From Planctomycetota bacterium (GTDB lineage: Bacteria > Planctomycetota > UBA1135 > UBA2386), in NCBI GenBank assembly GCA_028281765.1, contig JANQJF010000041.1, positions 1-32,603 of the forward strand: DNA of 32,603 nucleotides. Direction: 5' to 3'. Made by a program: the position numbers and the translations under genes. Positions 30,095 through 32,603 of the stretch are shown here, piece by piece. Numbering within the stretch: position 1 is the stretch's first letter; the number at the start of each line of letters is the position of its first letter. Under the pieces are notes generated by a model that saw nothing but the letters and a program-made list of their open reading frames with translations, did no database searches and was not told where the DNA came from.

Positions 30095-31420
30095 CTACGC
30101 GATCCGCGCGACGGGCCACGGAGTGACGCGGCGTCGAGGCTGCTGCGGCGCCACGTCCGGTTGAGCGGTGCGCATCTGCGGCAGCGCCGCGATCAGCGCC
30201 AGCGAGAGCACGAACGCCGTGTTGGCCTGACCGAAGTAGGACACCGCGATGAAGCTCCAGGCGTGCGCGGCCAGCGCGGCGCCGAGCGCCCAAGCGGCGA
30301 AGCGGCGCGAGCGATCGAGGTGCGGGTCCCGCACCGCGCGGCCGACCGTCGCGAACGCGACCGCGAGAGTCAGCACGAAGGCGAGCAGCGCGGGCATACC
30401 GCCGTTGAGACCCTCGAGAACGTACTGGCAAGTGATGTCGTTGATGCCCAAGAACGCGGTGTCGGTCGCGCCGGTCAGAGCCCACACGTCGAAGTGTTGG
30501 ATCGCGCCGTCGATGAGCGCGAAGCGGTGGTATCCGGTCGAACCACCGGAGAGATCGATGCGGGACAGCAGGTGCCAGACCGGCTTCTCGCGGTAGAAGT
30601 GTACGGCGACGCAGCCGGCGACGAACGTCCATCGCATCAGGCTCATCGACGAGCGGAAGCGATAGAGCGTGATCGCCGCGACGACGACGAGGACCGCGGC
30701 TACGGGCGTGCTGGATGCCGTTGCGGCGATGATGAACAGCGCAGCGACGAGTCCCGCCGACAGCAGCAGCTTCTTGCCATGGCGGCGCGCGGCGAGGAAT
30801 AGCGGCAGGAGCGACGCCCAGAACACGCCGGCGATGATCGGGTGCGCGAACGCTCCCTGGCAGCGTAGGCGACCGTCGCGAATGCGCGTGATCTCCTCGA
30901 CCCCGCCGAGCACCGCGAACAGGTTGCGGCCGGTCGAGAACTCGACCGCGAACAGGGCCGCGACCGGGATCGCGAGCCATGCGAACGTGCGGGCCACGCA
31001 GTCGACATCGGCCCAGTCACGGATCGCGACGCGGCAGACCACGTAGAGGCCGAACATCTCGAGTGCCCAGCCGATGCGATTGACGAGCGCGCTGACTTCG
31101 CCGCCGTGGGTGATTGTGAAGCACACGGTGCTCAGTCCGATCCACGCGGCCGCGGCGGTGTCGACCCGACCCCAGCGGTAGCCACGGAACTCGCCCCGAG
31201 ACACAATGCGAGTCAGCGCGACGAGCACGAGGATCTTCGTCATCGTGAAGTCGAGACCGCCGAGCACGAGTCGTTGCGCCGGCGACACGAAGCACGCGAT
31301 GGCGAACACCGGCAGCAGCATCGACTGGCGCCGGCACAAGAAGATCCACGCGCAGGCGAGCGCGAGCGCGCCGAGCACGCCCGCGTGGATCGTCGTCATG
31401 TTGTGATAGGACGTATCCAT
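30095..31420 (-). CDS. O-antigen ligase/polymerase-like membrane protein
   Basis: A 441-residue polytopic membrane protein with about 10-12 hydrophobic segments. The topology and the large loop between late helices (SRIDLSGGSTGYHRFALIDG through LGINDITCQYVLEGLNGG) fit the Wzy/WaaL O-antigen polymerase-ligase superfamily, which joins or transfers lipid-linked glycans at the periplasmic face. The STGYHR and DITxQYVLEG segments recur in planctomycete members (recalled). It cannot be decided whether it is a polymerase or a ligase. ATG 31418-31420 is used; MTTIHAG seven codons in is an alternative. It follows the GT2 gene at 31431 by 10 bases, so the two are probably co-transcribed. Confidence 0.84.
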   Translation of the reverse strand: MDTSYHNMTTIHAGVLGALALACAWIFLCRRQSMLLPVFAIACFVSPAQRLVLGGLDFTMTKILVLVALTRIVSRGEFRGYRWGRVDTAAAAWIGLSTVCFTITHGGEVSALVNRIGWALEMFGLYVVCRVAIRDWADVDCVARTFAWLAIPVAALFAVEFSTGRNLFAVLGGVEEITRIRDGRLRCQGAFAHPIIAGVFWASLLPLFLAARRHGKKLLLSAGLVAALFIIAATASSTPVAAVLVVVAAITLYRFRSSMSLMRWTFVAGCVAVHFYREKPVWHLLSRIDLSGGSTGYHRFALIDGAIQHFDVWALTGATDTAFLGINDITCQYVLEGLNGGMPALLAFVLTLAVAFATVGRAVRDPHLDRSRRFAAWALGAALAAHAWSFIAVSYFGQANTAFVLSLALIAALPQMRTAQPDVAPQQPRRRVTPWPVARIA

Positions 31421-31430
31421 CGCGGTGCTG

Positions 31431-32330
31431 TCAGGACGCGTTGCGCTTCTTGGCGAGGTCGCGGAGGCGGCGCTTGAACTCGCCGCCGATCACGCGCCAG
31501 TTCTTCGGGAGCCAGCAGCGTTGGAAGACCCACGAGCAACGGAGCCGCTCGGAAGGAGTCAGCGGCGCGCGCCAGATCGCAGCCTGCATCTCCGAGAACA
31601 ATCGCGTGCGCGGCGCCGGACGACGCCCGCGGTTCTCGGGAGCGAACCACGCGGCGAGGTCTTCGGTGCTGTCGTGCGCAAACTGCGAGCCGCCCACATG
31701 TAGTCGGCGGTGGAACAGGGCGCCATCGATCTCGTGGAAATGACCGCGTAGCGCGAGTTCGACGAGCAGCGTTTGGTCGGAAGACACGTAGCCGCCGATG
31801 AGACGCGTCGAGGCGAGCACGTCGCGACGGATGAGGCCGAACACCGCGTTGCACAGCTGCAGGTTGGTCAGGAGCTTCTCGAGGCGCCCGTGTGGAGCGT
31901 TGGCCCGGAGATCGAGGCCGTCGTCGTACTCCTCGACGAACTCGCCATCGGCGCCGATGATCGCGGTACGCGGATAGACGAGCGCCGTATCCGGAGCGCG
32001 GCGGAACTCGTCGAGGCAGCGGCGCAGATGATCGGGTGCGCAGCGGTCGTCCGCCGCTGCCCAGCGGAAGAACTCCCCGCGAGCGCGTTCGAACACGTGG
32101 TTGTAGTTCCGCGCGGCGCCTACGTTGGCAGGAAGGCGCTCGTATTCGATGCGTCGATCACGCGTCGCGTAGTCGCGGCAGATCTCTTCCGTCGCGTCAG
32201 TCGAAGCGTTGTCGCTGATCAACAACTCGAAGTCGCCGTGCTCCTGCGCGAGCAGCGACTCGATCGCCTCCCCCAGATAACGCTCCCCGTTGTAAACCGG
32301 GAGCCCGATGCTCACGCGCGGTCGTGCCAT
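31431..32330 (-). CDS. GT2 family glycosyltransferase
   Basis: A 299-residue GT-A fold glycosyltransferase. PRVSIGLPVYNGERYLGEAI, then LLISDNASTDATEEIC and RLPANVGAARNYNHVFERA, form the donor site, and FRWAAADDRCAPDHLRRC contains the acidic pair in place of a canonical DxD. This sequence style is common in capsule and O-antigen clusters. ATG 32328-32330 is preferred because the family's PRVSI strand begins two residues later; ATG 32391-32393 would add 21 unsupported residues. It probably acts with the adjacent ligase-like protein in the same glycan pathway as the convergent flippase/GT genes. Confidence 0.92.
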   Translation of the reverse strand: MARPRVSIGLPVYNGERYLGEAIESLLAQEHGDFELLISDNASTDATEEICRDYATRDRRIEYERLPANVGAARNYNHVFERARGEFFRWAAADDRCAPDHLRRCLDEFRRAPDTALVYPRTAIIGADGEFVEEYDDGLDLRANAPHGRLEKLLTNLQLCNAVFGLIRRDVLASTRLIGGYVSSDQTLLVELALRGHFHEIDGALFHRRLHVGGSQFAHDSTEDLAAWFAPENRGRRPAPRTRLFSEMQAAIWRAPLTPSERLRCSWVFQRCWLPKNWRVIGGEFKRRLRDLAKKRNAS

Positions 32331-32397
32331 AGTCCGTGATCGCCGGCCGCGGATCTCCTGTCCCCGAATTGCGGCCAGAGAAGAGTAGGGCATGAAT

Positions 32398-32444
32398 GGG
32401 GGAGAGGTCGGGAGGGGGAAGGGAAAGGGCGATGGGATGGGGGG
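32398..32444 (+). repeat. G-rich tract, G-quadruplex candidate
   Basis: Seven runs of three or more G lie on the plus strand at 32398-32402, 32410-32412, 32414-32418, 32421-32423, 32427-32429, 32434-32436 and 32439-32444. The last five are separated by loops of only two to four bases, which meets the usual G4 pattern. The tract is almost entirely purine. It lies upstream of the minus-strand GT2 gene. Confidence 0.55.
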
Positions 32445-32477
32445 TTAAAAGTGCGTACTTCTGGGGCGATTCGTTTT

Positions 32478-32497
32478 CGGGCCCGGACCCGGGCCCG
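32478..32497. repeat. Perfect 20-bp palindrome
   Basis: CGGGCCCGG (32478-32486) and CCGGGCCCG (32489-32497) are exact reverse complements around a two-base AC centre. A second inverted repeat, CGTTCC-AC-GGAACG, follows at 32503-32516 and runs into the tandem array. No T-run follows on either strand, so a terminator is unlikely. Confidence 0.6.
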
Positions 32498-32510
32498 TTC
32501 ACGTTCCACG

Positions 32511-32603
32511 GAACGGGACACGGGAACGGGACACGGGAACGGGACACGGGAACGGGACACGGGAACGGGACACGGGAACGGGACACGGGAACGGGACACG
32601 GGA
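32511..32603. repeat. 13-bp tandem repeat array, cut by the window end
   Basis: The unit GAACGGGACACGG repeats head to tail just over seven times without a visible mismatch, and the array continues past the window end. There are no spacers between units, so this is a minisatellite-type array rather than CRISPR. Because 13 is not a multiple of three, every reading frame gives a 13-residue repeat, which explains the spurious open frames here. Confidence 0.95.

Noticed and set aside
32197..32599. Two minus-strand frames with a 13-residue Pro/Ser/Arg/Val repeat
   Set aside because: They arise from translating the 13-bp tandem array, which is open in every frame; the upstream part has no support as a gene.
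32511..32603. Possible CRISPR array
   Set aside because: The repeats abut each other with no spacers and the unit is only 13 bases.

Overview
The window is a high-GC bacterial chromosome segment, and its gene content points to Planctomycetota. The signs are secreted beta-propeller proteins, a propeller/di-heme cytochrome c chimera with FN3 and Ig-like modules, an ECF sigma factor fused to a membrane anchor and carboxypeptidase-regulatory-like (CpD) repeats, an S46 dipeptidyl peptidase and a DUF1080-like lipoprotein. This placement rests on recalled family distribution, not on a marker phylogeny. GC is so high that nearly every gene carries long open antisense frames; these are treated as shadows.

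Layout. 1-2431 (minus): the N-terminus of a VOC/glyoxalase-like protein cut by the window edge, then a 734-aa secreted propeller-like protein. 2661-6139 (plus): a 1143-aa secreted di-heme cytochrome chimera followed by the only textbook intrinsic terminator seen. 6140-6339: an intergenic stretch with what looks like a fragment of another ECF sigma factor. 6340-9339 (minus): the sigma/transmembrane/CpD fusion, divergent from a secreted propeller-like protein (9549-11021). 11035-11679 (minus): folE, divergent from a lipoprotein tyrosine phosphatase (11769-12317). 12322-14169 (minus): a secreted nucleoside hydrolase with a long C-terminal extension. 14351-17049 (plus): an S46 dipeptidyl peptidase and an overlapping DUF1080-like lipoprotein. 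17139-24546 (minus): a co-directional run, in transcription order a membrane-anchored CpD-repeat protein, KDPG aldolase, a secreted M20D amidohydrolase (ATGA overlap), an L-threonine-dehydrogenase-like SDR enzyme, and hisS. 24622-25744 (plus): a small methyltransferase and apaG. 25751-26530 (minus): a PhzF-family enzyme. 26641-32330: a polysaccharide cluster with a flippase and two GT2 glycosyltransferases joined by GTGA overlaps, facing an O-antigen-ligase-like membrane protein and a third GT2. 32398-32603: a G-rich tract, a perfect palindrome and a 13-bp tandem repeat that runs off the window end.

How the genes fit together. Much of the window concerns the cell envelope: secreted propellers, an extracytoplasmic cytochrome, exported hydrolases for peptides, N-acyl amino acids and nucleosides, and surface polysaccharide export. 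The most unusual gene is the sigma factor, which carries its own membrane anchor and a large predicted extracytoplasmic domain, so it may combine sensor and transcription factor in one chain. A second observation is a roughly 90-residue module that appears at the C-terminus of one secreted protein (227-2431) and at the N-terminus of another (9549-11021). No CRISPR array, tRNA, rRNA, transposase or integrase was seen.
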